64,000 nt of DNA from Methylobacterium brachythecii (GCF_014196345.1 NZ_JACIDN010000002.1:1-64000), one strand, 5' to 3'. Shown: positions 9,041-18,121, counted from the stretch's first letter. Numbers and translations: made by a program. Notes: a model not told the origin generated them from the sequence alone.

Positions 9041-9396
9041 AGCAGCCCGGCCCCGACCATCCGATCACCATCTCCCCTCACGGCAGACGCGTCCGCGTCA
9101 TCGTCGATGGAGCCGTCATCGCGGACACCACGCGCGCGCTGGCGTTGAAGGAGGCCTCCTATCCGGTGGTCCTCTACATCCCGCGGGAGGACGCGCAGTG
9201 GGAGCGTTTCACGCCCAACACCCGCTCGACCCACTGCCCCTACAAGGGCGACGCAAGCTATTTCGACCTCGACGTCGACGGCTCGCCGAGACCGGCCGCC
9301 GTCTGGAGCTACGAGAATCCTTTCCCGGCGGTGGCCGAGATCAAGGACCACCTCGCCTTCTATTCCGACAAGGTCGACGCGATCGAAGAAGGCTGA
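9037..9396 (+). CDS. DUF427 domain protein
   Basis: The 119-residue protein is the single-domain DUF427 type. Hallmarks are VRVIVDGAVIADT, VVLYIPREDAQWERF, the THCPYKGDASYF motif and a final WSYENPF. Its biochemical role is not established. It overlaps the methyltransferase gene by 4 bases and has GAGAGGAG about 9 bases before its ATG, so the two form one transcription unit. Confidence 0.9.
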   Translation: MKQPGPDHPITISPHGRRVRVIVDGAVIADTTRALALKEASYPVVLYIPREDAQWERFTPNTRSTHCPYKGDASYFDLDVDGSPRPAAVWSYENPFPAVAEIKDHLAFYSDKVDAIEEG

Positions 9397-9684
9397 CGGT
9401 CACCGTTGCGAGAGGTTCGTCTCGACCAGGACCGTCTCCTCGTCGAACTCGGCCGCGTGTTCTACGCCGGGCGGGAAGTGGAACACGGCCCCCGGACCGA
9501 ACGCTGCCCGGCCCTGGTCGTCTCCAGCGTGCCGGAGCCGGAGATCACCTGGACGAACTGTTCGAAGCTGTGGCTGTGCGGGGGCGCCCTGGTGCCCGCC
9601 GGGACGACGAGCCGGGCCAGCCCGAAGCCTTCGCCTTGGATCACGCGCCGCTCGACCCCGGCTGGTGAAAAGGCAGCTTTGGCA

Positions 9685-9706
9685 TGGAGTGGGCCCCTGA
9701 CGGTGG
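9685..9706 (+). repeat. Left terminal inverted repeat of the IS
   Basis: The 22 bases starting TGGAGTGGGCCCC and ending ACGGTGG are the exact reverse complement of 10916-10937. Confidence 0.95.
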
Positions 9707-9761
9707 ACGAGTCGCGGAGGTTTGATTGACCGGTCTGCCGGGTCTTCGGAGGATGAAGACC

Positions 9762-10112
9762 ATGGCACGGCACCGTTCCCACAGCGTCGCGTTCAAGCGT
9801 CAGGTCGCGCAGGAATACCTGTCCGGCGAGACGCTGCACGGTCTGGCCAAGCGCCACGACCTCTCGCGCAATCTCGTGCGGGTCTGGGTTCAGAAGTACG
9901 AGGCCGGCGCGCTCGATGACGATGCCGCAGCGGCCGATACGATCCAGGCTTACGAGGCACGGATTGCCGCGCTCGAACGGCTCGTCGGCCGGCAAGCTCT
10001 CGAACTCGATTTTCTAAAGGGGGCGCTGCGAAGCGGACCGCTGCCGAGAAGCGGACCTACATCCGTGATCGTCGGCCCGGCGGTCTCTCCGTCGCCGCGG
10101 GGTGCCGGCTGA
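9762..10112 (+). CDS. IS3-family transposase OrfA
   Basis: The 116-residue helix-turn-helix protein binds the IS ends. The HTH lies in about residues 10-45 ([30 protein letters not shown]), followed by a leucine-zipper-like helix ([22 protein letters not shown]). GGAGG lies 9 bases before ATG 9762. An ATG at 9753 is in frame but directly abuts the GGAGG. Confidence 0.9.
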   Translation: MARHRSHSVAFKRQVAQEYLSGETLHGLAKRHDLSRNLVRVWVQKYEAGALDDDAAAADTIQAYEARIAALERLVGRQALELDFLKGALRSGPLPRSGPTSVIVGPAVSPSPRGAG

Positions 10113-10909
10113 TGGGCCAGTCGCGCTCCACCTACTACGACGTTCCGACCCGGGTCACGGACGACACGGCGCTCGTCGAGGCCATGGCAGCGATCGGCGA
10201 CACGTTCGAAGCCTATGGCTGGCGCCGCATGCAAGCGGCATTGCGTCACCAGGGCTTCGCGGTGAACCACAAGAAGGTCCGCCGCCTCATGCGCGAGCAC
10301 GACCTGCAACCGCGCATCCGGCGCCGCTACGTCGCAACGACCGACAGCGATCACGGCGGCCCGATTTTCCCGAACTTGGCAAAGGACCTCGTGCTGGATG
10401 GTCCGAACCAGCTTTGGGTCGCCGATCTGACCTATGTCGCGGTGACGGGCGGCTTCGTCTACGTCGCGATCATCCTGGATGCCTGGTCGCGCTGCGTCGT
10501 TGGCTATGCGCTCAGCCGCTCCATCGATGCCCGCCTGACCATCGCGGCCCTGCGCGCAGCCATCGAGCAGCGCCGACCGCCGCCCGGGCTGATCCACCAC
10601 TCGGATCGCGGCAGCCAGTACGCGGCCGAGGGCTATCGTGCGGTACTGGCCGAGCACGGTCTCGTCGGCTCCATGAGCCGGCGCGGCAATCCCTACGACA
10701 ACGCCAAGGTCGAGAGCTTCATGAAGACGCTCAAGGTCGAGGCTGTGTACCCGATGGCGTTCGAAACCTTCGCCGAGGCCGCGGCCGCGTTGCCGCGCTT
10801 CATTGAGGAGACCTACAATACGCGCCGGTTGCATTCGGCACTCAATTATCTCAGCCCCGCTCAGTTCGAGGAGCAACACGCCCGGCAGACGGTCAAAACC
10901 GCCGCCTGA
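10112..10909 (+). CDS. IS3-family transposase OrfB (DDE integrase)
   Basis: The 265-residue catalytic subunit has an N-terminal HTH_21 region ([33 protein letters not shown]) and an rve integrase core. The DDE residues are visible as [19 protein letters not shown] and the Glu in [12 protein letters not shown]. The ATG at 10112 shares its first base with the OrfA stop (TGATG), and the frame is -1 relative to OrfA. Either coupled re-initiation or a frameshift fusion could express it. It looks full length. Confidence 0.95.
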   Translation: MGQSRSTYYDVPTRVTDDTALVEAMAAIGDTFEAYGWRRMQAALRHQGFAVNHKKVRRLMREHDLQPRIRRRYVATTDSDHGGPIFPNLAKDLVLDGPNQLWVADLTYVAVTGGFVYVAIILDAWSRCVVGYALSRSIDARLTIAALRAAIEQRRPPPGLIHHSDRGSQYAAEGYRAVLAEHGLVGSMSRRGNPYDNAKVESFMKTLKVEAVYPMAFETFAEAAAALPRFIEETYNTRRLHSALNYLSPAQFEEQHARQTVKTAA

Positions 10910-10915
10910 TCATGC

Positions 10916-10937
10916 CCACCGTCAGGGGCCCACTCCA
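10916..10937 (-). repeat. Right terminal inverted repeat of the IS
   Basis: This is the exact 22-base inverse of the left end, and it is followed by GCA, the second copy of the target duplication. Confidence 0.95.
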
Positions 10938-11057
10938 GCATCGGACCAACTCTGGCTGTGCTTGGACATGGATGAGCCCCGAGTGAGCCATGATGTGAGC
11001 CCGGATAGCTTAGGGGATGACCCGGCCGCCACCAGGCCCAGCTCTCCTCGATCAGGG

Positions 11058-11474
11058 TCAGAGCAGGTCGACCAGGAAAGGGATCAAGGGCGCATCCGCC
11101 GGCGGCATCGGCATGTCGCGCAGGGCGCCAGGGCGGACCCATTTCAGCGCCTGCCCCTCCATCGACCGGGGCATCCCCTCCCAGCGCCGGCAGATGTAGA
11201 GCGGCATGAGCAGGTGGAAGTCGGGATAGGGGTGGCTCGCGAAGGTCAGCGGCGCCAAGCAGGGCTCCTCGACGACGATGCCGAGTTCTTCGGCAAGCTC
11301 GCGGATCAGCGTGGCCTCGGGCCGCTCGCCTGGCTCGACCTTGCCACCCGGGAATTCCCACAGGCCGGCCAATTGCTTACCCGGTGGCCGCTGCGCAAGG
11401 AGGACGCGCCCGTCCGTGTCGACGAGCGCCACCGCGACGACGAGGAGCAGCCGGACGTGCGCCGCCTCGCTCAC
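11058..11474 (-). CDS. mutT: 8-oxo-dGTP diphosphatase (Nudix, MutT)
   Basis: The 138-residue Nudix hydrolase sanitises oxidised nucleotides by hydrolysing 8-oxo-dGTP. The complete Nudix box is seen around residues 43-65 (GGKVEPGERPEATLIRELAE, followed by ELGI). Preceding LLAQRPPGKQLAGLWEFPG is typical of MutT proper. Its ATG overlaps the stop of the upstream SIMPL-domain gene, and argJ-SIMPL-mutT are all linked by 4-base overlaps. This argJ-mutT neighbourhood is common in alphaproteobacteria. Confidence 0.93.
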   Translation of the reverse strand: MSEAAHVRLLLVVAVALVDTDGRVLLAQRPPGKQLAGLWEFPGGKVEPGERPEATLIRELAEELGIVVEEPCLAPLTFASHPYPDFHLLMPLYICRRWEGMPRSMEGQALKWVRPGALRDMPMPPADAPLIPFLVDLL

Positions 11475-12193
11475 GGCCTGATCGCGAAGACGGCTTCGAC
11501 CTCGGCGCTGGTCTCGATCGTTCCGGCCTCGACGGGCACCGCCGCGCGATCCTTGGCGACGGATCGCGCCATCGCCGCATAAGGCGCCGGCCGCGTGTTC
11601 TCGGCGCGCGGCGGGGAGGCGATGGAGAGCGCCGGTCCAAGTTTCACACCCGCAGCGTCTGCCAGCCGCTCGGCCTGGGCGCGGGCATCCTTCATCGCCG
11701 CGACCTGAACATCGGCCTGCACCTTGCCCGGATCGCGCAAGCCGAAGCTCACGCCGTCGATGCGGTTCGAGCCGGCATCGAGCGCGCGGCGCATCAACTC
11801 GCCGAGCCGCGGCATGTCGCCGAGCCGCACGACGACGCGGTTCGAGGCCGCATAGCCGTCGGCCTGCTCGTGGAACGATCCATCGGGCTGGCGGATCTGA
11901 CGATTCACGGGTTGGAGCGTGACGGAAGAGGTGCCGATGTCGGAATCCGGCACACCGAGTTCCTTTGCGGTGGCGATGATGCCCTTGGCAGCGCTGCTGG
12001 CTGCGTCGAGTGCGGCAGCAGGCGTGCCACCCTTCGTCTGCACGCCGATCTCGACGGAGGCGAAGTCCGGTTGCGTCTCGACCTGCGCCCGGCCGATCAC
12101 ACCGATGCGGCCGGCCCTGTCGTCATCACCCGCGAAGGCCGGTCCGCAGAGCACGAGGACGACGGCAAGCAGAGCGGCCGCAGAGGTCCTCAC
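11471..12193 (-). CDS. SIMPL domain (DUF541) periplasmic protein
   Basis: The 240-residue exported protein starts at GTG 12193 (overlap GTGA with the argJ stop). The signal peptide is [20 protein letters not shown]. The SIMPL/DUF541 body includes [54 protein letters not shown] and the long helix [18 protein letters not shown]. Relatives include the 26-kDa periplasmic immunogenic protein of Brucella. The function is poorly defined, possibly an envelope or stress role. Confidence 0.88.
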   Translation of the reverse strand: MRTSAAALLAVVLVLCGPAFAGDDDRAGRIGVIGRAQVETQPDFASVEIGVQTKGGTPAAALDAASSAAKGIIATAKELGVPDSDIGTSSVTLQPVNRQIRQPDGSFHEQADGYAASNRVVVRLGDMPRLGELMRRALDAGSNRIDGVSFGLRDPGKVQADVQVAAMKDARAQAERLADAAGVKLGPALSIASPPRAENTRPAPYAAMARSVAKDRAAVPVEAGTIETSAEVEAVFAIRP

Positions 12194-13446
12194 GAACGGT
12201 AATCCCCGTTGATGGCGACGTATTCCTTGGTCAGGTCGCAGGTCCAGACCCGCGCCCTCCCCTGCCCGAGCCCGATCTCGGCTTTCACCGTGATCTCCGG
12301 CTCGCGCATCACGGCGCTCGCTGCCTCCTCGCTGTAATCCGGATCGCGGGCGCCCTTGTGGGCGACGCGCACGCCGCCGAAGGAGATCGTCAGCAGGTCG
12401 CGATCCGCCGGCTCGCCGGCCTTGCCGACGGCCATGACGACGCGGCCCCAATTCGCGTCCTCGCCGGCGACCGCCGTCTTCACCAGCGGCGAATTGGCGA
12501 TCGACATGGCGATGCGGTGGGCCGAGTCGTCGCTCTCCGCTCCCTCCACCTCGACGGTGACGAGCTTGCGGGCGCCCTCCCCATCGCGCGCTACGAGCTG
12601 GGCCAACTCGACGAGCAGGTCGTCGAGGGCAGCCCGAAACCCGGCGAGTCGCGGATCGTCGGCGCTCTCGATCGCCGCGTTGCCGGCCTTGCCCGTCGCA
12701 AACAGCAAGAGCGTGTCGGAGGTCGAGGTGTCGCCGTCGATGGTGACGCAGTTGAAGCTCTTGCGCGTCCCGGCCGTCAGCAACTCACCGAGGACTGCCT
12801 GCGGCAGAGCAGCATCGGTGAACGCGAAGGACAGCATCGTCGCCATGTCCGGCGCGATCATGCCGGCACCCTTCGCCATACCGTTGATCGTCACCGTCGT
12901 GCCGCTGATCTCGGCCGTCCGCGTGGCGAGCTTCGGGAAGGTGTCGGTGGTCATGATGGCACGGGCCGCCGCCTCCCAGGCATCTGAACCGGGTTCGGCG
13001 CGGCCGGCGCAGTCGGCGAGCACGCCATCGAACTTGGTCGCGTCAAGCGGCTCGCCGATAACGCCGGTCGACGCGATGAAGACCTCCTCGCGTTCGCACG
13101 GTGCGGCCCTCGCGGCGATGTCGGCCGTCAGTCCTACGGCGTCGCGGCCCTTGAGACCGGTAAAGGCATTTGCATTGCCCGAATTGACGACGAGAGCGCG
13201 GGCCGTGCCGCTGCCTGCGGCAAGGGCTTCGCGGCACCAGTCGACGGCCGCCGAGGGGCAGCGCGAGCGGGTGAACACGCCGGCGACCGTGGTGCCCTCG
13301 TCGAGGGAGACCCACAGCACGTCAGTGCGGCCCTTGTATCGGATACCGGCCTGAGCCGTGGCGAGCCGGACGCCGGCGATTTCCGGAAGCTCCGGCGTGG
13401 ACCCCGGTGCCAGCGGCGAGACGGGCGTTGCCGTTTGGGAAGCCAT
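12190..13446 (-). CDS. argJ: Bifunctional glutamate N-acetyltransferase/amino-acid acetyltransferase ArgJ
   Basis: The 418-residue enzyme of the cyclic arginine pathway transfers the acetyl group from N-acetylornithine to glutamate. In bifunctional forms it also makes N-acetylglutamate from acetyl-CoA. It is a self-cleaving Ntn hydrolase. The cleavage context [13 protein letters not shown], with its conserved Ala-Thr, lies near residue 215. [28 protein letters not shown] and the terminal [11 protein letters not shown] are family hallmarks. Whether both acetylation activities are present cannot be told from sequence. It heads a three-gene overlapping operon with the SIMPL gene and mutT. Confidence 0.96.
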   Translation of the reverse strand: MASQTATPVSPLAPGSTPELPEIAGVRLATAQAGIRYKGRTDVLWVSLDEGTTVAGVFTRSRCPSAAVDWCREALAAGSGTARALVVNSGNANAFTGLKGRDAVGLTADIAARAAPCEREEVFIASTGVIGEPLDATKFDGVLADCAGRAEPGSDAWEAAARAIMTTDTFPKLATRTAEISGTTVTINGMAKGAGMIAPDMATMLSFAFTDAALPQAVLGELLTAGTRKSFNCVTIDGDTSTSDTLLLFATGKAGNAAIESADDPRLAGFRAALDDLLVELAQLVARDGEGARKLVTVEVEGAESDDSAHRIAMSIANSPLVKTAVAGEDANWGRVVMAVGKAGEPADRDLLTISFGGVRVAHKGARDPDYSEEAASAVMREPEITVKAEIGLGQGRARVWTCDLTKEYVAINGDYRS

Positions 13447-13639
13447 CGATTCGCGCCTCGTCGTTGAGAGCCGCGGAAGGGGTCGCGGCGGCGCCCTGTT
13501 GCCTCGGCTTCGAGGCGGGCGTCAACCGCGACGTCCGAGATCCGGCTTCGCGCCGGAAACATCATCCGATGCAGTGCAAAATGAGCCGTCTACCGAGCTG
13601 GAACTTGAACAATCCAATCTCCCCGTCTAGCCTATTGCA

Positions 13640-14083
13640 ATGCAACCTAATCCGGCGACTGGACGACAGGACGGACTGAGGGACGCCTCGGCTCCGGCGG
13701 AGTGCGAGTTTCAAGCCGGCTGCTACGGCGTGCAAGTTCTCGTTGCCGGCCGGCGCAAGCTTTGGCGCGATGAAGTGAGCGCCGAGATCAGACGCGCCGG
13801 CTACAATGCGACCTCCGTCGATTCCGGAGTCGATGCGCTCACGGTCCTCGCACTCGGCCTGCCGATGGACGTTCTCGTCACGGATGCCGAGTTGCTCGGC
13901 GAGCTGCGCTGCTCGCGGCTCGCGATCGAGGCGCGGGCCCTTCGGCCGAACCTCGCCATCGTGTTCGCGAGCGACCGCGAGGACGTCGTGGATTGCGTGC
14001 CCCATGCGCTGATCGTGTCGCCCGATGCCGCCGATGGCGCACTCGCCGGCACCGTTCGCGAGGCTCTTCAGACCAGGGCCTGA
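13640..14083 (+). CDS. Degenerate response-regulator receiver-like protein
   Basis: The 147-residue product resembles a stand-alone receiver domain: YGVQVLVAGRRKLWRDEVS, then YNATSVDSGVDALTVLA, then DVLVTDAELLGELRC with an Asp at the phospho-acceptor position. The acidic pair expected in beta-1 is missing (VAGRR in place of the usual DD), and the conserved Lys of beta-5 is replaced (IVSPDA). It may be a pseudo-receiver signalling without phosphorylation. It stands alone between argJ and a peroxidase gene. Confidence 0.6.
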   Translation: MQPNPATGRQDGLRDASAPAECEFQAGCYGVQVLVAGRRKLWRDEVSAEIRRAGYNATSVDSGVDALTVLALGLPMDVLVTDAELLGELRCSRLAIEARALRPNLAIVFASDREDVVDCVPHALIVSPDAADGALAGTVREALQTRA

Positions 14084-14148
14084 GGCCGTCTCGGCGTCGA
14101 CGGGTCCGGTTCCCAACGCTAAACTGACGGCGTTCGAGAGAGACGGCC

Positions 14149-14709
14149 ATGACCTTGTTGCGTCGCGATTGCCTGGTTCTGCTCGGTGCTTTCGCCGCGA
14201 CGGGCGCACGAGCGGCCGATGGCATCGGCACGAATGCGCGGGACTTCTCGTTCGCCAAGCCTGGAGGCGGTCTGCTTCCACTCGCTGAATACACCGGCAA
14301 GCCGCTGCTCGTCGTGAACACGGCCACGGCCTGCGGCTTCGCGGGCCAACTCACCGGACTGCAGGGCCTGTGGACGCGCTTCGGCGATCGCGGATTTACC
14401 GTGATCGCGGTTCCCTCGCCTGACTTCGGCAATCAGGAGCCCCTCGACGGCACGGCCATCGCCGATGCCATCCGCAAGAGCCACGGCGTCACCTTCCCCG
14501 TCGTCGACAAGACCCATGTGCGGGGGCCGTCGGCGCATCCGTTCTATCGCTGGGCCGCTGCCGAAAAGCCGGGCCAGACGCCTCAGTGGAACTTCCACAA
14601 ATACCTCGTCGGCCGCGACGGCAGCCTGCGTGCCGCCTTCGCGACGTCCGTCGAGCCGAGCGATCCGCGGATCATCAGCGCCGTCGTCGCCGAACTCGGC
14701 TCCGTCTGA
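14149..14709 (+). CDS. Glutathione peroxidase-like protein, exported
   Basis: The 186-residue protein of the glutathione peroxidase fold (thiol-dependent peroxide reduction) carries an N-terminal signal (RRDCLVLLGAFAATGARA). Active-site equivalents are Cys in NTATACGFAGQLTGL, Gln in DFGNQEP and Trp/Asn in PQWNFHKYLV. It is a cysteine form. Predicted export distinguishes it from the cytosolic enzyme. The electron donor, thioredoxin or glutathione, is unknown. Confidence 0.85.
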   Translation: MTLLRRDCLVLLGAFAATGARAADGIGTNARDFSFAKPGGGLLPLAEYTGKPLLVVNTATACGFAGQLTGLQGLWTRFGDRGFTVIAVPSPDFGNQEPLDGTAIADAIRKSHGVTFPVVDKTHVRGPSAHPFYRWAAAEKPGQTPQWNFHKYLVGRDGSLRAAFATSVEPSDPRIISAVVAELGSV

Positions 14710-14719
14710 GCGGCAGCCT

Positions 14720-14812
14720 TCAGCGCGTCACCACGATCAAGCCGAGGATGAGGCCGGCCACGAGCAGGATGGCGTGTAGGCCGAAGCCGCCGATCCAGTC
14801 AGCCGTGCTCAT
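14720..14812 (-). CDS. 30-residue putative membrane microprotein
   Basis: A short reading frame, MSTADWIGGFGLHAILLVAG followed by LILGLIVVTR, forms one clean transmembrane helix with charges at both ends. Its ATG overlaps the stop of the upstream secreted-protein gene (ATGA), which suggests translational coupling. No homologue is recognised. Confidence 0.4.
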   Translation of the reverse strand: MSTADWIGGFGLHAILLVAGLILGLIVVTR

Positions 14813-15087
14813 CGCGCCGAACCCGCCTGTGGGATGTCGGCCGGTGGGCGCAGCGGTGCGGTTCTCGCTCGCCGGGCATATCGGCCCCGGCCGTGTATTC
14901 CCGAACCGTAGACGCGCTCACGCCTGATCCGTGCCGGAGGCGGCTCGGATGGATAGTTGGACGCGAACGGATTCGCGGGCACTCCTGGCGCGTTACGACC
15001 GAAGGTACTGCCCGGGAAGCCCTGCGCGAGCGCCGGCGCCGTCGCCGAAATTCCGAGCAGGAACAGGCCGAAGTGAAGCGCGCGCAT
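14809..15087 (-). CDS. Small secreted Arg/Pro-rich protein
   Basis: This is a 92-residue protein with a signal peptide (RALHFGLFLLGISATAPALA) and a mature part rich in Pro, Arg, Gly and Asn, with no cysteines. ATG 15087 is chosen because it directly precedes the signal; an in-frame start 18 codons upstream would add a polar leader. It overlaps the 30-residue membrane microprotein gene by 4 bases. The function is unknown. Confidence 0.5.
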   Translation of the reverse strand: MRALHFGLFLLGISATAPALAQGFPGSTFGRNAPGVPANPFASNYPSEPPPARIRRERVYGSGIHGRGRYARRARTAPLRPPADIPQAGSAR

Positions 15088-15196
15088 CAGATCCTTTCCA
15101 GTGCCCTCGGGGCCTCCCGGAATGGTAGGGCGGCACACCATATGGCGACAGTCCGGTGCAGAGCCGGACGGGGGCTACTGGATTGGGAGACCGGGA

Positions 15197-15424
15197 ATGG
15201 AGCCGCATCGGTTCGAGCATGACGGCAGCAGCTACGAGGTGCTGTTCGAGCGGACGGCGGAAGGATGGGTCGCCCGCATCCGGTGCGAGGGCACCCAGAG
15301 CGTTCAGGTCATGGCCTTCCCCGACGGTTTCGGCTTGGATCCGGAGGATCCGCGGGGGTCTCTGATCGCAGGTTGCGAGGCAGCCGTGTCTCGTCGGCCC
15401 GGGCCCGCCCCGACACGCCACTGA
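15197..15424 (+). CDS. Hypothetical small protein
   Basis: The 75-residue product begins MEPHRFEHDGSSYEVLFERT and continues WVARIRCEGTQSVQVMAFPDG. An alternating beta-strand pattern suggests a small beta-sheet domain. ATG 15197 follows a GGGAGACCGGGA purine stretch. No family is recognised. The C-terminal 20 residues look disordered. Confidence 0.5.
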   Translation: MEPHRFEHDGSSYEVLFERTAEGWVARIRCEGTQSVQVMAFPDGFGLDPEDPRGSLIAGCEAAVSRRPGPAPTRH

Positions 15425-15489
15425 AGCGGCTTACCGGAACTGCCGAGAGCGGCGAACCGTTCGGTGCTGAGCAGGGCATGGAGTGCAGG

Positions 15490-15729
15490 ATGAGCAACGT
15501 CACCTACCACGTCATCGAGCACGACGGCGGCTACGCCTACAAGGTCGGGGACACGATCTCGGAGACCTTCGCGAGCCATGACGAGGCCCTCCGTGCCGCG
15601 AGGATCGCGGCGGCGGAGCAACGGGTCCCCGACGAGGACGGGAACATCGAGTACCAGGATGCGCGCGGCGCCCGTCACGTGGAATCCGCGCGTGGCGACG
15701 ATAGGCCGGATACCGAGGTCGACGGCTGA
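15490..15729 (+). CDS. DUF2188-like small protein
   Basis: The 79-residue protein has the pattern of DUF2188 proteins: [16 protein letters not shown], then [19 protein letters not shown], then [10 protein letters not shown]. It has no signal peptide and the function is unknown. It stands alone upstream of rpsU. Confidence 0.6.
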   Translation: MSNVTYHVIEHDGGYAYKVGDTISETFASHDEALRAARIAAAEQRVPDEDGNIEYQDARGARHVESARGDDRPDTEVDG

Positions 15730-16003
15730 ACTGAGATCCGATTCCCTGCGCTTAGACCGAACTCGGCGTCGTCGACACAGTCGCGCGATGTTGCCACGGC
15801 GCATCGACCGGCGACTTCCAACTCGCCGACGCTTGGTGTATGGCGACGCCAAGGCGAATTCACCACGCCGAATCGCTTGCCGTCAGGACGTTCCGCTCGG
15901 GAAGATCCCCGGGGTTTGGAACGCTTGGCGGTTTTGCCCGTCGAGCATGGCGATCCGGCAAGGTCCGCAGATCGAACAGACAGAACCCGAAGGATTACGA
16001 CAG

Positions 16004-16315
16004 TTGCAGGTACTCGTTCGCGACAACAACGTTGATCAGGCGCTGCGCGTCCTCAAGAAGAAGATGCAGCGCGAGGGCATCTTCCGCGAGATGAAGCAGC
16101 GCAAGGCCTACGAGAAGCCCTCCGTCCGCAAGGCTCGTGAGAAGGCCGAGGCCGTCCGCCGGGCTCGCAAGCAGGCTCGCAAGACCGCCATCCGCGAGGG
16201 TCTGATCGCCGCTCCGAAGCCGAAGCCCCGTACCGGCGGCCCGCGTCGTCCCGGCGGTTTCCCGTCCGCCGCTCCGTCGGCGAGTGCCGCTCCGGCGACC
16301 AACGTCGCTTCGTAA
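16004..16315 (+). CDS. rpsU: 30S ribosomal protein S21 (bS21)
   Basis: The core [20 protein letters not shown], followed by [20 protein letters not shown], is bS21, which binds near the anti-Shine-Dalgarno end of 16S rRNA and helps initiation. The start is TTG 16004: AAGGA (15990-15994) lies 9 bases upstream and the family begins exactly there (MQVLVRD), although the frame is open far upstream. The product is about 103 residues, longer than the usual 70, because of a Pro/Ala/Ser-rich tail (from about residue 65) as in other Rhizobiales. Confidence 0.94.
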   Translation: MQVLVRDNNVDQALRVLKKKMQREGIFREMKQRKAYEKPSVRKAREKAEAVRRARKQARKTAIREGLIAAPKPKPRTGGPRRPGGFPSAAPSASAAPATNVAS

Positions 16316-16367
16316 GCCGATCGCGGCCGGATCAGTCCGGCCGGTCAATCTGGATGATGATTACAGG

Positions 16368-16397
16368 CCCCGTCGCTTGGCGACGCGGGTCTGTTTT
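16368..16397 (+). terminator. Putative rpsU terminator
   Basis: The hairpin CCCCGTCGC / GCGACGCGGG has a TTG loop and one bulged base, followed shortly by TTTT. A second GC hairpin at 16324-16343 lies just before it without a T run. Confidence 0.6.
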
Positions 16398-16471
16398 CGT
16401 TCGTCGGTGCAGCCGGCGAAAACGTTCTCCGGGCTCACGCCGTCTTCGTGTCGATCGAAACGCGATGTGAT

Positions 16472-16867
16472 TCAGGCGACGCGGTTGGCGATCGTCGCCC
16501 GGTCCGCCTGAACCAGAACGTCGAGGGCGCGCCAGGGCTTCTGCATGAACACGGCGCGACGCGGCAGCGACACGTTGCGATCGCTGACGCTGCCCGACGT
16601 GACCACCATCCGCACCTTCGGCCAGCGCTTTTCGACCGTCCGCGCCAGGGCGAGGCCGTCCATCTTCCCTTCGAGTCCGACATCGGCGAACAGCAGCGCC
16701 ACGTTCACGTCCGGACGCTCGAGCACCGAGATCGCCGCTTCCGCGCTCGAGCAGGCGATCACGTCGAGATCGGTCTCCTCGAGGACGGCGGAGGCGAGAT
16801 TGCGGATCGCCGCGTCGTCTTCGACGACGAGTGCGATCGGACAATCGGCGGAGTCGTGCTGAGCCAT
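16472..16867 (-). CDS. Stand-alone response regulator (CheY-like receiver)
   Basis: The 131-residue single receiver domain has the acidic pair in VVEDDAA, the phospho-acceptor Asp in LLFADVGLEG, Ser/Thr in VVTSGS and Lys in FMQKPW. AGGAG lies 7 bases before ATG 16867. There is no output domain and no kinase next to it, so its partner is unknown. It is convergent with rpsU. Confidence 0.85.
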   Translation of the reverse strand: MAQHDSADCPIALVVEDDAAIRNLASAVLEETDLDVIACSSAEAAISVLERPDVNVALLFADVGLEGKMDGLALARTVEKRWPKVRMVVTSGSVSDRNVSLPRRAVFMQKPWRALDVLVQADRATIANRVA

Positions 16868-17260
16868 AGGATCTCCTCGATGATCGGGGCCGATAGGCCG
16901 TTCGGGCTAGGGTGTCACAGCGTTGGGGCCTGACGAGGCGGCATCCAATACGCTCGGATACTGGCTCTCGCGGCGATGCCGTCTGGCGAATCGATTGAAA
17001 CCGCATCGTCGGACGCCCTGTGGCGGGTCGTCAACAGGCAAGCGAAAATTTGAATGCAACGCAGCCCCGACCGTCCGGACCGGCGGCCCACCATCCCAAG
17101 CCACCGACGATCATGGTTAACGGTTCGTTCACTGCCAAGATTGGATGATGAAGCTTAGTCGGCAAGAGCGCGGCCATTCGGCCCGCGTCTTGCAGGCCAA
17201 GCAGTCAGGATTTCCGCTGGCGGATCGTCGTGCCGCGCAGCAAGGGGCTTCGCGTCAACC
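16868..17260. other. Intergenic region, no gene seen
   Basis: This divergent intergenic stretch lies between the receiver gene and the glutamine amidotransferase gene. No supported coding frame, RNA or strong repeat was found. Promoters for both neighbours are expected here. Confidence 0.4.
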
Positions 17261-18049
17261 ATGTGCCGCTTCCTCGCCTATCTCGGTGAGCCGGTCTTCC
17301 TCGACGAGCTCGTCTGCGCTCCGACGCATTCGCTCGTGCACCAGTCGCTGCACGCGACGGAAGCGAAGACCGAGACCAACGGCGACGGATTCGGCATCGG
17401 TTGGTACGGCGAGCGCCGGGAGCCGGGCGTCTACCGCGACGTCTGCCCGGCGTGGTCCGACGAGAATCTGGTGAACCTCTGCTCGCAGGTGCGCGCCAGC
17501 GCGTTCTTCGGTCATGTCCGTGCCTCGACGGGAACGGCAACGACCCGGGCGAACTGCCACCCCTTCGCGCATGGTCGCCACCTGTTCATGCATAACGGCC
17601 AGATCGGCGACTATCACCGCATCAAGCGCCGGCTCGAGGCTTTGATCCCGGACGACCTCTACGATCACCGCCGGGGAACGACCGATTCCGAGGCGATCTT
17701 CCTATTGGCATTGGCGAACGGTCTCGCCGAGGACCCGATCGGAGCGATGGAAACGACCTTCGCCACCGTCCGCGACCTGATGCAGGCGGCCAAGATCACG
17801 GAACCCCTGCGCTTCACCGCGCTGCTTACGGACGGCGTCACGCTCACGGCCTATCGCTGGGCCTGCGACGGCCGGCCGCCCAGCCTATATTTCCGTGAAA
17901 CCGAGGGCAGCATCGTCGTCGTGTCCGAGCCGATCGACGGCTGCCGCGAGGGTTGGCAGGTCGTGCCGAAGGGCGCAACGCTCCAGGCGCGGCGCGGTCT
18001 TCCCGCAATCGTGAAGAAAGGCAGCGAGGCTCGGCGCATCGCCGCCTGA
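17261..18049 (+). CDS. Class II glutamine amidotransferase (YafJ/GATase_4 type)
   Basis: The 262-residue N-terminal nucleophile amidotransferase starts MCRFLAYLGEPV; Cys2 becomes the catalytic nucleophile after Met removal. TNGDGFGIGWYG, FFGHVRASTGTATTRANCHP and HNGQIGDYHRIKRRL are the classical glutamine-binding motifs. There is no synthase domain, as in E. coli YafJ and in EgtC-like enzymes. The physiological acceptor is not known, and no ergothioneine genes are adjacent. Confidence 0.88.
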   Translation: MCRFLAYLGEPVFLDELVCAPTHSLVHQSLHATEAKTETNGDGFGIGWYGERREPGVYRDVCPAWSDENLVNLCSQVRASAFFGHVRASTGTATTRANCHPFAHGRHLFMHNGQIGDYHRIKRRLEALIPDDLYDHRRGTTDSEAIFLLALANGLAEDPIGAMETTFATVRDLMQAAKITEPLRFTALLTDGVTLTAYRWACDGRPPSLYFRETEGSIVVVSEPIDGCREGWQVVPKGATLQARRGLPAIVKKGSEARRIAA

Positions 18050-18121
18050 TCCGGACTGGAGCCGGCGCCCACGATCCCTATCTGGAGGGCATCGCATCAC
18101 GATGCTCGAAGGCCCTCCCGC

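Larger units (their letters stand above)
9685..10937 (+). mobile_element. IS3-family insertion sequence
   Basis: This 1253-bp element is bounded by perfect 22-bp inverted repeats and flanked by a 3-bp GCA direct repeat (9682-9684 and 10938-10940). It encodes OrfA (helix-turn-helix) and OrfB (DDE integrase core) in the usual -1 relative frames. Both frames look intact, so the copy may still be mobile. The perfect ends suggest a recent arrival. Confidence 0.95.
9400..10969 (-). pseudogene. Cupin gene broken by an IS3-family insertion and a frameshift
   Basis: If the IS and one copy of its 3-bp target repeat are removed, the minus strand from ATG 10969 reads MSKHSQSWSDAKAAFSPAG and continues into a cupin barrel (VVPAGTRAPPHSHSFEQFVQ, then VISGSGTLET). 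The insertion falls after about codon 11. Near 9518-9523 the frame shifts by one base. The remaining GRAAFGPGAVFHFPPGVEH and the terminal FDEETVLVETNLSQR lie in the other frame and reach the stop at 9400. The histidines of both cupin motifs are recognisable. The gene has therefore suffered two independent lesions and is almost certainly non-functional. The original substrate is unknown. Confidence 0.85.
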
